Shown: positions 8,127-17,224, counted from the stretch's first letter. The stretch: 64,000 bases of DNA from Dyella telluris (GCF_014297575.1 NZ_CP060412.1:4402001-4466000); one strand, 5' to 3'. Notes: generated by a model not told the origin, from the sequence alone. Translations and numbers: made by a program.

Positions 8127-9029
8127 ATGCGTACGACCTCTGCAATATTGGCTTTCGCCATCGGCACCGCCTCCGCGCTGTCCTCCGTGCCCGTGCTGGC
8201 CAAGGAGGTCGTCACGCCGATGGTCGCCGTGGGCGCGCAGTACGACACCACGCACGTCTACGTGGCGCCTGCCGATGTCGATCGCTTCGTTGCCTCTTTC
8301 GTGGGCACCTTTGGCGGGCAGAGCACGAAGCAGGGCATTGCCACCGTCACGCCGACGCCCAGCAGCACCAGTACCCAGCTGCTGCAGACGCCGGTGGGTA
8401 CCGTATCGTTGTTCGGTTTCCGCACGCCCATTCCCCATCCGTTCGGCGGCGAGCGCACCGGTTACCTGGTGACGGACATGGACGTGGCGATCAAGGCAGC
8501 ACGCGCTGCCGGTGCCGACGTGATCGTGCAGCCGTTCCCCGATCCCATCGGCCGTGATGCCGTGGTGCAGTGGCCGGGTGGTGTGAACATGCAGTTGTAC
8601 TGGCATACCACGCCGCCGAACTACGCTGCTTTCCAGACCGTTCCCGAAAACCGCGTGTATGTGTCGCCGGATCGTGCGGATGCCTTCGTGAAGAGTTTCA
8701 TGGCGTTCTCTCATGGCAAGGTGGTTTCCGATGAGGCCAGGGCGCCGGGCGTGGAAATCGGCCGTAACGGTGATACCTATCGACGCATCCGCCTCGAATC
8801 CACCTTTGGCAAGGTCACGGTATTGGTGACCGATGGCCACCTGCCGTATCCGTATGGGCACGAGATGACCGGCTACGAAGTGGCCAGCCTCGCCGATACG
8901 CTGACCAAGGCGAAGGGCCTTGGCGTCAGGGTGCTCGTGGAGCCGTATACCAGCGAAGGCCGCGAGTCGGCCGTTGTGGAGTTCCCGGGCGGTTACGTGG
9001 CGGAGATTCACGCCAGCGCGAGCCATTGA
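8127..9029 (+). CDS. Exported two-domain VOC (glyoxalase/dioxygenase fold) protein
   Basis: 300 residues from the ATG at 8127, with AAGGAG 8 bp upstream; an ATG 24 bp earlier has no ribosome-binding site. A signal peptide (MRTTSAILAF to about VLAKE, residue 26) is followed by two VOC modules in tandem: about 30-170 (TTHVYVAPADVDRFVASF) and about 175-295 (NRVYVSPDRADAFVKSF, then TVLVTDGHLPYPYGHEMTGY). VOC proteins bind a metal and act on small ligands; a periplasmic member may be an enzyme or a binding protein. Follows the DoxX-like gene by 20 bp. Confidence 0.75.
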   Translation: MRTTSAILAFAIGTASALSSVPVLAKEVVTPMVAVGAQYDTTHVYVAPADVDRFVASFVGTFGGQSTKQGIATVTPTPSSTSTQLLQTPVGTVSLFGFRTPIPHPFGGERTGYLVTDMDVAIKAARAAGADVIVQPFPDPIGRDAVVQWPGGVNMQLYWHTTPPNYAAFQTVPENRVYVSPDRADAFVKSFMAFSHGKVVSDEARAPGVEIGRNGDTYRRIRLESTFGKVTVLVTDGHLPYPYGHEMTGYEVASLADTLTKAKGLGVRVLVEPYTSEGRESAVVEFPGGYVAEIHASASH

Positions 9030-9041
9030 GTCGACATGCAG

Positions 9042-9068
9042 GGACGAAGGGCTCAGGCCCTTCGGTCC
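9042..9068 (+). terminator. Hairpin between the VOC and porin genes
   Basis: GGAC-GAAGGGC pairs with GCCCTTC-G-GTCC around a TCAG loop, 11 base pairs with one bulged G. No T-run follows, so it may be a partial terminator or an mRNA-stability element that sets porin expression apart from the genes upstream. Confidence 0.4.
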
Positions 9069-9114
9069 ATGAGATGCGGGCCATGAGTAGTGGAATGCTG
9101 GCGTGAGGCGCCAA

Positions 9115-10539
9115 ATGACCATGGCCGGCGTACTCGGCGCCGTCCTTGCGGCGGGCGCGATGCCCCTGCATGCGCAGCAGGATGCGTCGGCCGATTCGAC
9201 CCTGGCTGCTTCCGTGCAGGACGCTACCGCGCGTCCTGCCGTTCGCAGCAATCGTTGGCAGGAAGATTGGTCGGTGCTGACCGATCCTGCCCTGCGCACG
9301 CAAGGGGGTGATGCGCTCAAATACATCGCGTTGAGTGCCGGCGACCCGGGAACGTATCTGTCGTTTGGCGTGAACCTGCGCGAACGGGTGGAGATGTCGG
9401 ACGCGGCGAGCTTCGGCATCGGCCACGTTCCGAACGACAGCTATCTATTGCAGCGTTTCCAGCTGCATGCGGACCTGCATTTCGCCCACTACTGGCAGGC
9501 CTTCGTGCAGGTGGAGGATGCCCGCACGGTCAACAAGCAGGTGATCGGCGGAGCCGACCGCAATCCGTGGGACCTGCGCCTGGCCTTCCTCGCCTATGTG
9601 CGCACGTTCGATGCGGGCACCTTCAAGGCGCGCGTGGGGCGACAGGATTTCGCCTTCGACCTGCAGCGCTTCGTGTCGCTGCGTGATGGCCCGAATGTGC
9701 GCCAGTCGTTTGATGCCGCGTGGGTGGATTGGGAAACCGGCAAGTGGCGCTTCATCGCCTTCGTCAGCCAGCCCGTGCAGTACTCGGATCTGCATCCGTT
9801 CGATGACACGTCGAACCGACATTTCCGTTTCGACACCTTGCGCGTGGAACGCCTGGTGTGGGGCAAGGACGAGCTGTCGGCGTACTACTCGCTGTATGCC
9901 CGCGACAACGCGCGTTACCTCGATGCCACAGGCAGCGAGCATCGTGATGTCTATGACGTGCGCTTCGCCGGCAGTCAGGCCGGTGTCGACTGGGACGCGG
10001 AAGGCATGCTGCAGCGCGGCCATGTCGGCAGCAAGGACATCGATGCGTGGGGCGCAGGCGCGCGTATCGGCTACACCTGGGACATGCACTGGCTTCCGCG
10101 GCTTGGCCTGCAAGTGGATGGGGCATCCGGTGACCGTCATCCGGGCGATGACAAGCTGGGTACCTTCAATCCGCTCTTTCCCAACGGCTATTACTTCACG
10201 CTGGCCGGCTTCACGGGTTACACCAACCTGATCCACCTCAAGCCGAGCGTGACGGTGAAACCCGTGTCGAAACTCACGCTGATGGGCGCGGTGGGTTTTC
10301 AGTGGCGCCAGACCACGGCCGACGCGGTCTACGTGCAACCCAATATTCCCTTGCCCGGCACGGCAGGGAAAGGCGGGCGCTGGACAGGTGTCTACGCGCA
10401 GGTGCGTGCCGATTACGCCTTCAACGCCAACTTCACCGGAGCGGTGGAAGCTGTGCATTACAACGCCGGTCATGCCATACGCGATGCTGGCGGTCGCGAT
10501 GGCGATTACGTCGGCGTCGAAGGGAAATTCATGTGGTAA
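9115..10539 (+). CDS. Alginate export family outer-membrane porin
   Basis: 474 residues from the ATG at 9115 (GAGG 7 bp upstream); an in-frame GTG at 9103 is possible. A signal peptide (MTMAGVLGAV to about PLHAQ) leads into a long antiparallel beta-barrel with alternating aromatic residues, and the last residues GVEGKFMW end in an aromatic residue, as outer-membrane barrels do. It matches the alginate_exp (AlgE-like) family by pattern (FGVNLRERVE, LAYVRTFDAGTFKARVGRQDF). Most family members outside alginate operons are porins of unknown cargo, and no alginate biosynthesis genes are nearby, so it probably passes the substrate or product of the adjoining catabolic genes. Confidence 0.75.
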   Translation: MTMAGVLGAVLAAGAMPLHAQQDASADSTLAASVQDATARPAVRSNRWQEDWSVLTDPALRTQGGDALKYIALSAGDPGTYLSFGVNLRERVEMSDAASFGIGHVPNDSYLLQRFQLHADLHFAHYWQAFVQVEDARTVNKQVIGGADRNPWDLRLAFLAYVRTFDAGTFKARVGRQDFAFDLQRFVSLRDGPNVRQSFDAAWVDWETGKWRFIAFVSQPVQYSDLHPFDDTSNRHFRFDTLRVERLVWGKDELSAYYSLYARDNARYLDATGSEHRDVYDVRFAGSQAGVDWDAEGMLQRGHVGSKDIDAWGAGARIGYTWDMHWLPRLGLQVDGASGDRHPGDDKLGTFNPLFPNGYYFTLAGFTGYTNLIHLKPSVTVKPVSKLTLMGAVGFQWRQTTADAVYVQPNIPLPGTAGKGGRWTGVYAQVRADYAFNANFTGAVEAVHYNAGHAIRDAGGRDGDYVGVEGKFMW

Positions 10540-10581
10540 CGCCACACGCAACCGGGTCGGGCCCGGAAGGATTGCATTCGC

Positions 10582-11274
10582 ATGGCTGAAAAAACCTGGT
10601 TGCCGACCATCCTCAGTGTCATGGCCGGTTACGTCGATACGGCTGGCTTCCTCGCACTGCATGGCCTGTTCACGGCGCATGTGACGGGCAACTTCGTCAC
10701 CATTGGTGCGGCGCTGGTATCCGGGGCGTCGGGCGTGGTGGCCAAGCTGCTTGCCTTGCCGGTGTTCTGCCTGTTCGTGATTGGTGCACGCCTGCTGCGT
10801 TACCAGCTCATGGCGCGTGACCTGCCCGTGGTGCGGTCGCTGCTGACGATCAAGCTGGTCCTCTTCGTGGTGGCGATGCTGCTCGCCCTGCATTACGGGC
10901 CGTTCCCGCGTGTGGACAGCTGGTCGTCGACCCTGACCGGGATGATCCTGGTGGGTGCCATGGCGATCCAGAACGCCTTGCATCGCGTGCATCTGGGCAG
11001 TGCGCCGCCTTCCACGCTGATGACGGGCACCACCACGCAGATGATGCTGGACGTGGGTGATCGACTGCGCGGTGTGCCGGTTGATCAAAAGAGCGCGCTA
11101 GACGCGCGGCTGAAGAAAATGGGCGTGGCCGTGCTGGCCTTTGCCATCGGCTGTGCCGGTGGAGCGGTGTGTTACGCCTTTGGCTCCATGTGGTGCTTCG
11201 CGGTGCCGCCGGTGCTGGCTGCGGCCGCACTGATGCGACACGGAGATGCGCCGCCCGACGTGGCGACGAAGTGA
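10582..11274 (+). CDS. DUF1275 (YoaK-type) membrane protein
   Basis: 230 residues with about six hydrophobic segments and the DUF1275 signature MAGYVDTAGFLALHGLFTAH followed by VTGNFVTIG. Members are inner-membrane proteins of unknown function. AAGGA lies upstream of the ATG, and the gene follows the porin by 42 bp, so it may close the operon. It converges on an MFS gene, with a strong hairpin between them. Confidence 0.85.
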   Translation: MAEKTWLPTILSVMAGYVDTAGFLALHGLFTAHVTGNFVTIGAALVSGASGVVAKLLALPVFCLFVIGARLLRYQLMARDLPVVRSLLTIKLVLFVVAMLLALHYGPFPRVDSWSSTLTGMILVGAMAIQNALHRVHLGSAPPSTLMTGTTTQMMLDVGDRLRGVPVDQKSALDARLKKMGVAVLAFAIGCAGGAVCYAFGSMWCFAVPPVLAAAALMRHGDAPPDVATK

Positions 11275-11341
11275 CGGGAGCTGCCAGTCGGGTTCTGTCG
11301 TCGCTGCCGTCAACGATGCGCGATGGCGCAAGGGATATCGT

Positions 11342-11365
11342 GGCGCGCCGTTCTACCGGCGCGCC
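11342..11365. terminator. Bidirectional hairpin between convergent genes
   Basis: GGCGCGCCG (11342-11350) pairs perfectly with CGGCGCGCC (11357-11365) around TTCTAC. It lies between the convergent DUF1275 and MFS stop codons. There is no clear T-run on either side, so the terminator role is inferred from position and stability. Confidence 0.45.
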
Positions 11366-11370
11366 GGACC

Positions 11371-12531
11371 TCACGAGACCTGCACGGCCTGCTTGCGCGC
11401 ATGCCCCAGCCACGCGAGCGCGAGGCCGGATGCCGCCAGCAATGCTCCGGCGATGGGCACGGCTGCATAACCCAGCCCCAGGCTGATGACGCCGCCGCCC
11501 AGTGCGGCACCCAGCGCATTGCCAAGATTGAAGGCGCCGACGTTGATTGACGACGCCAGTCCCGGTGCGTCGGTGGCGGCCTGCATCACGCGCATCTGCA
11601 GCGGTGGCACCACGGCGAAGGTGGCGGCGCCCCACACCAGCAGGCCGATGGCTGCGGTGACATGCGTGGTGAATGCCAATGGCAGTATCACCATGATGAC
11701 CGCCAGCGCGGCGAGCAGCAGCTTGGTGGCGCCATCCAGCGACCAGTCTGCCAGCCGTCCACCCACCACGTTGCCGATGGTGAAGCCGATGCCGATCAGG
11801 GACAGCGATAGCGCGATGAACATGTCCGATGCGCCGGTGAGGTCGCTCAGTACCGGCGCCACATAGGTGTACAGCGTGAACATGGCGCCCGCGCCGAGCA
11901 CGGTGGTGCCCATCGCCAGCAGCACGGCCGGATGAAGGATGGCCTTCAGCTCCCGTCCCAGGTTCGGTGGCGTGCCGCGTTCGCAGGCGGGCAGGGCAAG
12001 GCGCAGCGCGATGATGGCGAGCACGCCCAGCGCAGCCGTTCCCGCAAACGCCTGTCGCCAGCCCAGCTGCTGGCCTATCCATGTTGCCGCGGGCACGCCG
12101 CCGATGTTCGCGATGGTCAGGCCCATGAACATGGCGGCCACCGCGCTGGCCTGTTTCTCCTTGGGTACCAGGCTGGCCGCGACCACGGCGCCGAGTCCGA
12201 AGAACGCGCCGTGGTTGAGGCTGGTGACCAGTCGCGACAGCAACAGCGTGGTGTAGTTGGGCGCGATGGACGAGAGCAGGTTGCCCACGGTGAAAATGCT
12301 CATCAGCAACATCAGTGCCGTGCGCTTGCGAAACCGGCTGAGCAGCAGGGTCATCACCGGCGCGCCTACCATGACGCCTACGGCGTACGCGGTGATGAGC
12401 ATGCCGGCCGTGGGAATGTTGACGCCGACGCCCTTGGCGATCACGGGCAGTAGCCCCATGGGCGTGAACTCCGTGGTACCGATGCCGAAGGCACCGATGG
12501 CGAGTGCCAGCAAGGCTGCTCTGGGTTTCAT
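11371..12531 (-). CDS. MFS exporter, DHA1 arabinose-efflux/YdhP type
   Basis: 386 residues with 12 predicted membrane helices. The ATG at 12531 has AGGAG 7 bp upstream; a GTG one codon earlier is less likely. The opening ALAIGAFGIGTTEFTPMGLLP is typical of the DHA1 drug/sugar exporters (YdhP, NepI, AraJ), and the loop motif LSRFRKRTAL lies between helices 2 and 3. Likely exports a small toxic or sugar-like compound across the inner membrane. It is the last gene of the LysR-linked operon, 12 bp after the aldo/keto reductase stop, and has a paralogue at the head of the same operon. Confidence 0.85.
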   Translation of the reverse strand: MKPRAALLALAIGAFGIGTTEFTPMGLLPVIAKGVGVNIPTAGMLITAYAVGVMVGAPVMTLLLSRFRKRTALMLLMSIFTVGNLLSSIAPNYTTLLLSRLVTSLNHGAFFGLGAVVAASLVPKEKQASAVAAMFMGLTIANIGGVPAATWIGQQLGWRQAFAGTAALGVLAIIALRLALPACERGTPPNLGRELKAILHPAVLLAMGTTVLGAGAMFTLYTYVAPVLSDLTGASDMFIALSLSLIGIGFTIGNVVGGRLADWSLDGATKLLLAALAVIMVILPLAFTTHVTAAIGLLVWGAATFAVVPPLQMRVMQAATDAPGLASSINVGAFNLGNALGAALGGGVISLGLGYAAVPIAGALLAASGLALAWLGHARKQAVQVS

Positions 12532-12543
12532 CACGAACTCCTG

Positions 12544-13545
12544 TCAGATCTCGTCGGGTAGCGGAGCGTGCGGGGACACCAGCCCCTGTTCGCGCAACGC
12601 CTGCCAGAACGACACAGGAATCGTTGCCTCGGCCAGTGCAAGGTTCTCGGCGATCCGGCTGGGACGACTGGCGCCGGGAATAACGGCGGCCACCACCGGA
12701 TGCGCCAGTGAAAACTGCAGCGCGGCTGCGCGGATGTCTACCCCATGCTGTGCCGACAAAGCGCGAAGGTGCTCGACGCGGGCAAGGATCTCCGGCGTGG
12801 CCTTCTGGTATTCATAGTGCTCGCCGCCAGCCAGGATGCCGGAGTTGTATGGGCCGCCAACCACGATGCGGGCGCCGCGCTTTGCGCTGGCCGGCATCAG
12901 TTCCTGCAGGGCATCGGCGTGGTCGAGCAGGGTGTAGCGGCCGGCGATCAGGAAGCCGTCGGGGTCGGACTGCTGCAGGGCCATCACGCACGGCTCCACG
13001 CGGTTCACGCCCAGGCCCCAGGCCTTGATCACGCCTTCGTCGCGCAGGCGTGTGAGGGCTGTCGCGGCACCGGTCATGGCGGTATGGAACACGTCCTTCC
13101 ATGCATCGCCGTGGAAGTCCCTGGCCGGGTCGTGGATCCACACGATGTCCAGGCGATCGGTCTTCAGGCGTTTCAGGCTGGCTTCCACCGCGCGCAGCGT
13201 GCCGTCGGCGCTGTAGTCGTAGACGATCTTGTTGGGCAGGCCGTGTTCAAACAGTCCGCCTTTCTCGCCGAAGTCGCGGCTGGCGGGGTCTTCCACTTCA
13301 TCGAGGATGATGCGGCCAACCTTGGTGCTCAGCACGTACTCATCGCGCGGATGGTGTTGCAGCGCGTGGCCCAGTCGCAGCTCGGCGAGGCCGGCGCCGT
13401 ACATCGGCGCGGCGTCGAAGTAACGGATGCCTTGTTGCCAGGCAGCCTCGACCGTGTCGAGGGCTTCCTGCTCGGGGATGTTGCGGTACATGTTGCCCAG
13501 CGGGGCCGTGCCGAACCCGATCCTGGTGGGAATGGAGATGTTCAT
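12544..13545 (-). CDS. Aldo/keto reductase, D-threo-aldose 1-dehydrogenase-like
   Basis: 333 residues. The ATG at 13545 overlaps the stop of the preceding MoaF-like gene (ATGA). The AKR barrel shows RIGFGTAPLGNMY at the N-terminus, catalytic Asp/Tyr in RYFDAAPMYGAGLAE and Lys in STKVGR. The closest pattern is the fucose dehydrogenase/pyridoxal dehydrogenase group (COG0667), and it resembles the aldo/keto reductase at 51241-52266. In this operon it is surrounded by other oxidoreductases rather than sugar genes, so its substrate is open. NAD(P)-dependent and cytoplasmic. Confidence 0.85.
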   Translation of the reverse strand: MNISIPTRIGFGTAPLGNMYRNIPEQEALDTVEAAWQQGIRYFDAAPMYGAGLAELRLGHALQHHPRDEYVLSTKVGRIILDEVEDPASRDFGEKGGLFEHGLPNKIVYDYSADGTLRAVEASLKRLKTDRLDIVWIHDPARDFHGDAWKDVFHTAMTGAATALTRLRDEGVIKAWGLGVNRVEPCVMALQQSDPDGFLIAGRYTLLDHADALQELMPASAKRGARIVVGGPYNSGILAGGEHYEYQKATPEILARVEHLRALSAQHGVDIRAAALQFSLAHPVVAAVIPGASRPSRIAENLALAEATIPVSFWQALREQGLVSPHAPLPDEI

Positions 13546-13898
13546 GCGGGGTGCTTCTCTGAAGTGCTGCGTACGGGGCCCAGTTCGATCAGTGCTCCAC
13601 GCATGCGATGGAAACTCAGGTCTGCGGCGGTGAAAAACGCCTGCGACCGGCCGTCGGTAAAGTCGTCGATATGCACCACCGTGGCGCCATTGGCCTCCTG
13701 CCACGAGATGACATACACGCCTTCGGCAATCTGGCGCCACTGGCAGGGCGATTCGCCGCTCGCCCCGCTATAAGGGCCCGAGACGATGGCGTAGCGCACC
13801 GACTTTCCGTCATCGGCGTAAGTGTTGTGTGCGGACAGGCCGTCGTAGTCGACACGAAAGCTGCGGCCGGCGAAGGCGGGTGTGCTCAGGATGGTCAT
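13542..13898 (-). CDS. MoaF-like small calycin-fold protein
   Basis: 118 residues, no signal peptide. Segments such as GKSVRYAIVSGPYSG, GVYVISWQEANGATVVHIDDF and AFFTAADLSFHRMRG match the MoaF/MoaF-related beta-barrel family, whose members are poorly understood and often lie beside oxidoreductase genes. It overlaps the aldo/keto reductase start by 4 nt, implying a functional pair. Possible binding protein for a small molecule; enzyme activity is not established. Confidence 0.65.
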   Translation of the reverse strand: MTILSTPAFAGRSFRVDYDGLSAHNTYADDGKSVRYAIVSGPYSGASGESPCQWRQIAEGVYVISWQEANGATVVHIDDFTDGRSQAFFTAADLSFHRMRGALIELGPVRSTSEKHPA

Positions 13899-13918
13899 GG
13901 GTGTGGCTCCGGCGTGGC

Positions 13919-15037
13919 TCAGGCCGCGTTCGCGGCATACGCCGGGTAATCGGTGTAGCCGCGCTCGGCGCCGCCGAAGAGCGTGTTGCGGTCGTGGGCG
14001 GTAAGTGGTTCACCCTGGCGCAGCCGTTCCGGCAGGTCGGGGTTGGCCACAAACGGACGGCCAAACCCGATGAGGTCGGCCCAGCCTTCACGCAGCGCTT
14101 CGCGGGCGCGTTCGGCGGTATAGCCACCGGCATAGATCAGCGTGCCTGGGAAAACCTCGCGCAGGCGCTGCTTGAACTCGACGGGCATGTGCGGTGCATC
14201 GTCCCAGTCGGCCTCGGCGATGTGGATGTAGGCCACGCCGATATCGGCCAGCAGTTGCGCGGCAGCGGTATAGGTCGTCTCGGGGTCGGCATCCTCGCAA
14301 CCGTTGAGCGTGGTGAGCGGTGCCAGGCGAATGCCCACGCGACCCTTGTCGCCGGTGCCTTCGATCAGTGCCTGGGCCACTTCGCCGAGGAAGCGCAGGC
14401 GGTTTTCCAGTGAGCCGCCGTAAGCATCGGTGCGATCGTTGGCGTTGGAGTCGATGAACTGGTTGATCAGGTAGCCGTTGGCGGCATGCAGTTCCACGCC
14501 GTCGAATCCGGCGGCCATGGCGTTGCGTGCGGCCTGGCGATATTCGTCGACCAGGGCATGGATTTCTTCCACCTTGAGTGCACGCGGCCGGGATGCCTGT
14601 ACGAAGCCGGGGGTGCCGTTGCTTTCGGCCACGAACACGTTGACGCCCTCGGCCTGGATGGCCGACGAGGATACCGGTGCCTGGCCGTCGAGCAGGCTGG
14701 TGTGGCTGAGGCGACCCACATGCCACAGCTGCGCGAAGATGCGTCCGCCCGCGTCGTGCACGGCCTTGGTGACCTTGCGCCAGCCGGCGACCTGCGCCGG
14801 CGAGTGGATGCCCGGCGTCCACGCATAGCCCTTGCCGAGCGGAGAGATCCAGGTGCCTTCGCTGATGATCAGCCCGGCGCCGGCACGCTGCGCGTAGTAC
14901 TCGGCCATCAGTTCGTTCGGGATGTCCCCGGGCTGGCTTGCGCGTGAGCGCGTCATCGGCGGCATCACGATGCGGTTGGGCAGTTCGAGCGAGCCCAGTG
15001 TGTACGGCTGGAACAGCGGATCGGTGGTATCAAACAT
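13919..15037 (-). CDS. nemA: Old Yellow Enzyme family FMN ene-reductase (NemA-like)
   Basis: 372 residues, the usual length. FMN and substrate residues are visible: NRIVMPPMTRSRA near the start, GIHSPAQVAGW, the strand RIFAQLWHVGR, HAANGYLINQF (conserved His/Asn pair equivalent), DAYGGSLENRLRF and GFGRPFVANPDL. Such enzymes reduce activated C=C bonds and nitro or nitrate-ester groups with NADPH, commonly under control of a regulator that senses electrophiles. It lies 20 bp before the MoaF-like gene. The family is certain; the NemA name is by resemblance. Confidence 0.9.
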   Translation of the reverse strand: MFDTTDPLFQPYTLGSLELPNRIVMPPMTRSRASQPGDIPNELMAEYYAQRAGAGLIISEGTWISPLGKGYAWTPGIHSPAQVAGWRKVTKAVHDAGGRIFAQLWHVGRLSHTSLLDGQAPVSSSAIQAEGVNVFVAESNGTPGFVQASRPRALKVEEIHALVDEYRQAARNAMAAGFDGVELHAANGYLINQFIDSNANDRTDAYGGSLENRLRFLGEVAQALIEGTGDKGRVGIRLAPLTTLNGCEDADPETTYTAAAQLLADIGVAYIHIAEADWDDAPHMPVEFKQRLREVFPGTLIYAGGYTAERAREALREGWADLIGFGRPFVANPDLPERLRQGEPLTAHDRNTLFGGAERGYTDYPAYAANAA

Positions 15038-15096
15038 GACGTTCTCCGGGACCGGTGCGCCTGCACCGGTCGAATGGACATGAAAGAGGGGTTGGG

Positions 15097-15900
15097 TCAG
15101 TCCCAGGTCGGCGCCAGGCCTTCGGGATTCACTTCGCGGCCATTGCGCTCGAGCGCAGCGACTTTCGCCATGTCGTCAGCATCCAGGTGCAGGTCGCGGG
15201 CAAGCAGGTTGCTGGCCAGGTTCTCGCGCTTGGTGGACGACGGGATCACCGCGTAGCCAAGCTGCAGCGCCCACGCCAACGCCACCTGCGCCACGGTGGC
15301 GTGGTGCTTGTCGGCGATCTGTGCGAGCACCGGATCCTTCAGCACCTTGCCGTAGGCGAGCGTCATGTACGAGGTGACGGTGATGCCCTGTTCCTTGAGG
15401 AAGGTCGTGAGCTTCGGATTCTGCAGGTAGGGACTGAGTTCGATCTGGTTGGTGGCGATCTCGTGCTTGCCCACGGCGGCAATGGCCTGGCGAGTGAGCT
15501 CGATGTTGAAGTTGGAGATGCCGATCTGACGGGTCAGGCCCAGCGCCTTGGCTTCGGCCAGGGCCGTCATGTATTCGGCGAGCTCCACGCCATTGCCGGG
15601 TGCAGGCCAGTGGATCAGGGTAAGGTCGACATACGGCGTGCGCAGTTTCTGCAGGCTCTCGCGCAGGCTCGGCACCAGCTTGTCCTTGGCATAGTTGGCC
15701 GTCCAGATCTTGGTGGTGACGAACAGCTCGTCACGCGGGATGCCGCTTTCAGCGATGGCCTGGCCAACCTCGGCTTCGTTGCCGTAGATCTGTGCCGTAT
15801 CGACGGCGCGGTAGCCCAGTTCCAGCGCATTGCGCACGGAGTCGATGACGGTCTGGCCGGTGAGGCGGAAGGTGCCGACGCCAAAGGTGGGAATGCTCAT
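15097..15900 (-). CDS. dkgB: 2,5-diketo-D-gluconate reductase / methylglyoxal reductase
   Basis: 267 residues, the same length as Escherichia coli DkgB. Active-site residues: Asp and Tyr in [12 protein letters not shown], Lys in VTTKIW, His in LTLIHWP. The end motif [14 protein letters not shown] binds NADPH. DkgB-type aldo/keto reductases reduce diketogluconate, methylglyoxal and other reactive carbonyls. AAGGA lies upstream of the ATG. It is separated from the upstream MFS gene by 37 bp that include a run of ten C residues on its own strand. Confidence 0.9.
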   Translation of the reverse strand: MSIPTFGVGTFRLTGQTVIDSVRNALELGYRAVDTAQIYGNEAEVGQAIAESGIPRDELFVTTKIWTANYAKDKLVPSLRESLQKLRTPYVDLTLIHWPAPGNGVELAEYMTALAEAKALGLTRQIGISNFNIELTRQAIAAVGKHEIATNQIELSPYLQNPKLTTFLKEQGITVTSYMTLAYGKVLKDPVLAQIADKHHATVAQVALAWALQLGYAVIPSSTKRENLASNLLARDLHLDADDMAKVAALERNGREVNPEGLAPTWD

Positions 15901-15926
15901 GGAATCAATCCTTGTTGCAGTGAAAT

Positions 15927-15936
15927 GGGGGGGGGG
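15927..15936. repeat. Homopolymer tract, ten G on the plus strand
   Basis: Ten consecutive G (C on the transcribed strand) lie directly after the MFS stop and 26 bp before the dkgB ATG. Tracts this long slip during replication. Being between genes it cannot cause a frameshift, but it could change transcript spacing; a sequencing error in its length is also possible. Confidence 0.9.
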
Positions 15937-15937
15937 T

Positions 15938-17122
15938 TCAGGCCTGCACGAGGCGGGGCGTTGCGTCGCGGTTGTCGAGGCGGCCGGCCAGCACGGTCAG
16001 GCCGAAGGCGCCCAGCGTGACCAGTGCGGCGATCCACGGCGTATGCGCCAGGCCGATGTGGCTGACCACCTGCGCACCAGCCCAGGAGCCGCCGGCCACG
16101 CCGAGGTTGAAAGCGGAGATGTTGAAACCGGCGGCGACATCGGTGGCTTCGGGCGCCACCTGTTCGGCCATGCGCACCACGTAAACCTGCAGGGCCGGCA
16201 CATTGCCGAAGGCCACGGCGCCCCAGGCCAGCACGGTCAGCACCACCAGCGGCTTGCTCGGTGCCGTGAAGGTGAGCACCAGCAGCACGGCAGCGAGCAG
16301 GCCGAAGATGATCTTCAGTGCCGCAATCGGGCCGCGCTGGTCAGCCAGCCGGCCGCCCCACACATTGCCAATGGCAACGGAGACGCCGTAGGCCAGCAGC
16401 ACCACGCCCACCATGTCCGGCTTGAAGCCCGCGATGCTTTCCAGGATGGGCGCGAGAAAGGTGAAAGCGATCAGCGAGCCGCCGTAACCCACGGCCGTCA
16501 TCGCGTACACCAGCAACAGGCGGGGCTCCAGCAGCACGCGAAGCTGGCGACGCAGCGGCGCGGGTTCGCTGTTGGGAATGTTGTTCGGCACCAGTGCCAG
16601 TGCACCGATCAGCGCGATCACGCCGAAGGCAGCCACGGCCAGGAAGGTCATGCGCCATCCGAAGTGTTGGCCGATGAAGGTGCCCAGCGGAATACCGGTG
16701 ACGAATGCGACCGTCATGCCGCTGAACATGGTGGCGATGGCGCGGGCTGCCTTGTCGCGCGGCACCAGGTTGGTGGCCACGATGGAGCCCACCGAGAAGA
16801 ACACGCCGTGGGCCAGGCCGGTCAGCAGGCGCGCGATGATCAGCGTGCCATAGCCCGGTGCCATCCAGGCCACCAGGTTGCCGAGGGTGAACAAGGCCAT
16901 CAGTCCAACCAGGAGCGGCTTGCGCGGCACGCGTCCGGTGGCGGCAGAGAGAATGGGTGCGCCCACGGCGACACCCAGGGCATACAGGCTGACCAGCAGG
17001 CCGGCGGAGGGAAGGCCGACGCCGAGGTCGCCGGCAATCGTCGGAATCAGGCCGACGATGACGAACTCCGTGGTGCCGATGGCGAAGGCCGCCAGGGTCA
17101 GGGCAAACAGGGCAAGAGGCAT
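15938..17122 (-). CDS. MFS exporter, DHA1 family (NepI/YdhP-like)
   Basis: 394 residues with 12 predicted helices, from the ATG at 17122 ([21 protein letters not shown]). The frame stays open far upstream, but that DNA is antisense to LysR. The A-loop motif ([10 protein letters not shown]) and the [12 protein letters not shown] helix match the arabinose/ribonucleoside exporter group. It is the first gene of the minus-strand operon and divergent from LysR, with a dyad in between. Paralogue of the MFS at 11371. Likely role: export of the inducer or of a toxic product. Confidence 0.85.
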   Translation of the reverse strand: MPLALFALTLAAFAIGTTEFVIVGLIPTIAGDLGVGLPSAGLLVSLYALGVAVGAPILSAATGRVPRKPLLVGLMALFTLGNLVAWMAPGYGTLIIARLLTGLAHGVFFSVGSIVATNLVPRDKAARAIATMFSGMTVAFVTGIPLGTFIGQHFGWRMTFLAVAAFGVIALIGALALVPNNIPNSEPAPLRRQLRVLLEPRLLLVYAMTAVGYGGSLIAFTFLAPILESIAGFKPDMVGVVLLAYGVSVAIGNVWGGRLADQRGPIAALKIIFGLLAAVLLVLTFTAPSKPLVVLTVLAWGAVAFGNVPALQVYVVRMAEQVAPEATDVAAGFNISAFNLGVAGGSWAGAQVVSHIGLAHTPWIAALVTLGAFGLTVLAGRLDNRDATPRLVQA

Positions 17123-17176
17123 GACTGCAATCCAGGGAAGGGATTCAATGGCGCGCAGTCTGATGGCTTTACATTT

Positions 17177-17198
17177 GCTTATTAAGCCCTGTATAAGC
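17177..17198. promoter_or_regulatory. Dyad in the LysR/MFS divergent intergenic region
   Basis: GCTTAT-N10-ATAAGC lies in the 102 bp between the divergent MFS and LysR start codons, with TTT before the left arm and CAAA after the right arm partly extending the symmetry. LysR regulators bind dyads of the T-N11-A type at such sites, so this is the likely operator for both genes. Confidence 0.6.
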
Positions 17199-17224
17199 CA
17201 AATACTATTGATTTCAGGTAAACA

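Noticed and set aside
7716..11088. Two long minus-strand frames (7716-9419 and 9445-11088)
   Set aside because: Antisense to the DoxX, VOC, porin and DUF1275 genes, which have domains and ribosome-binding sites; the mirror frames have neither.
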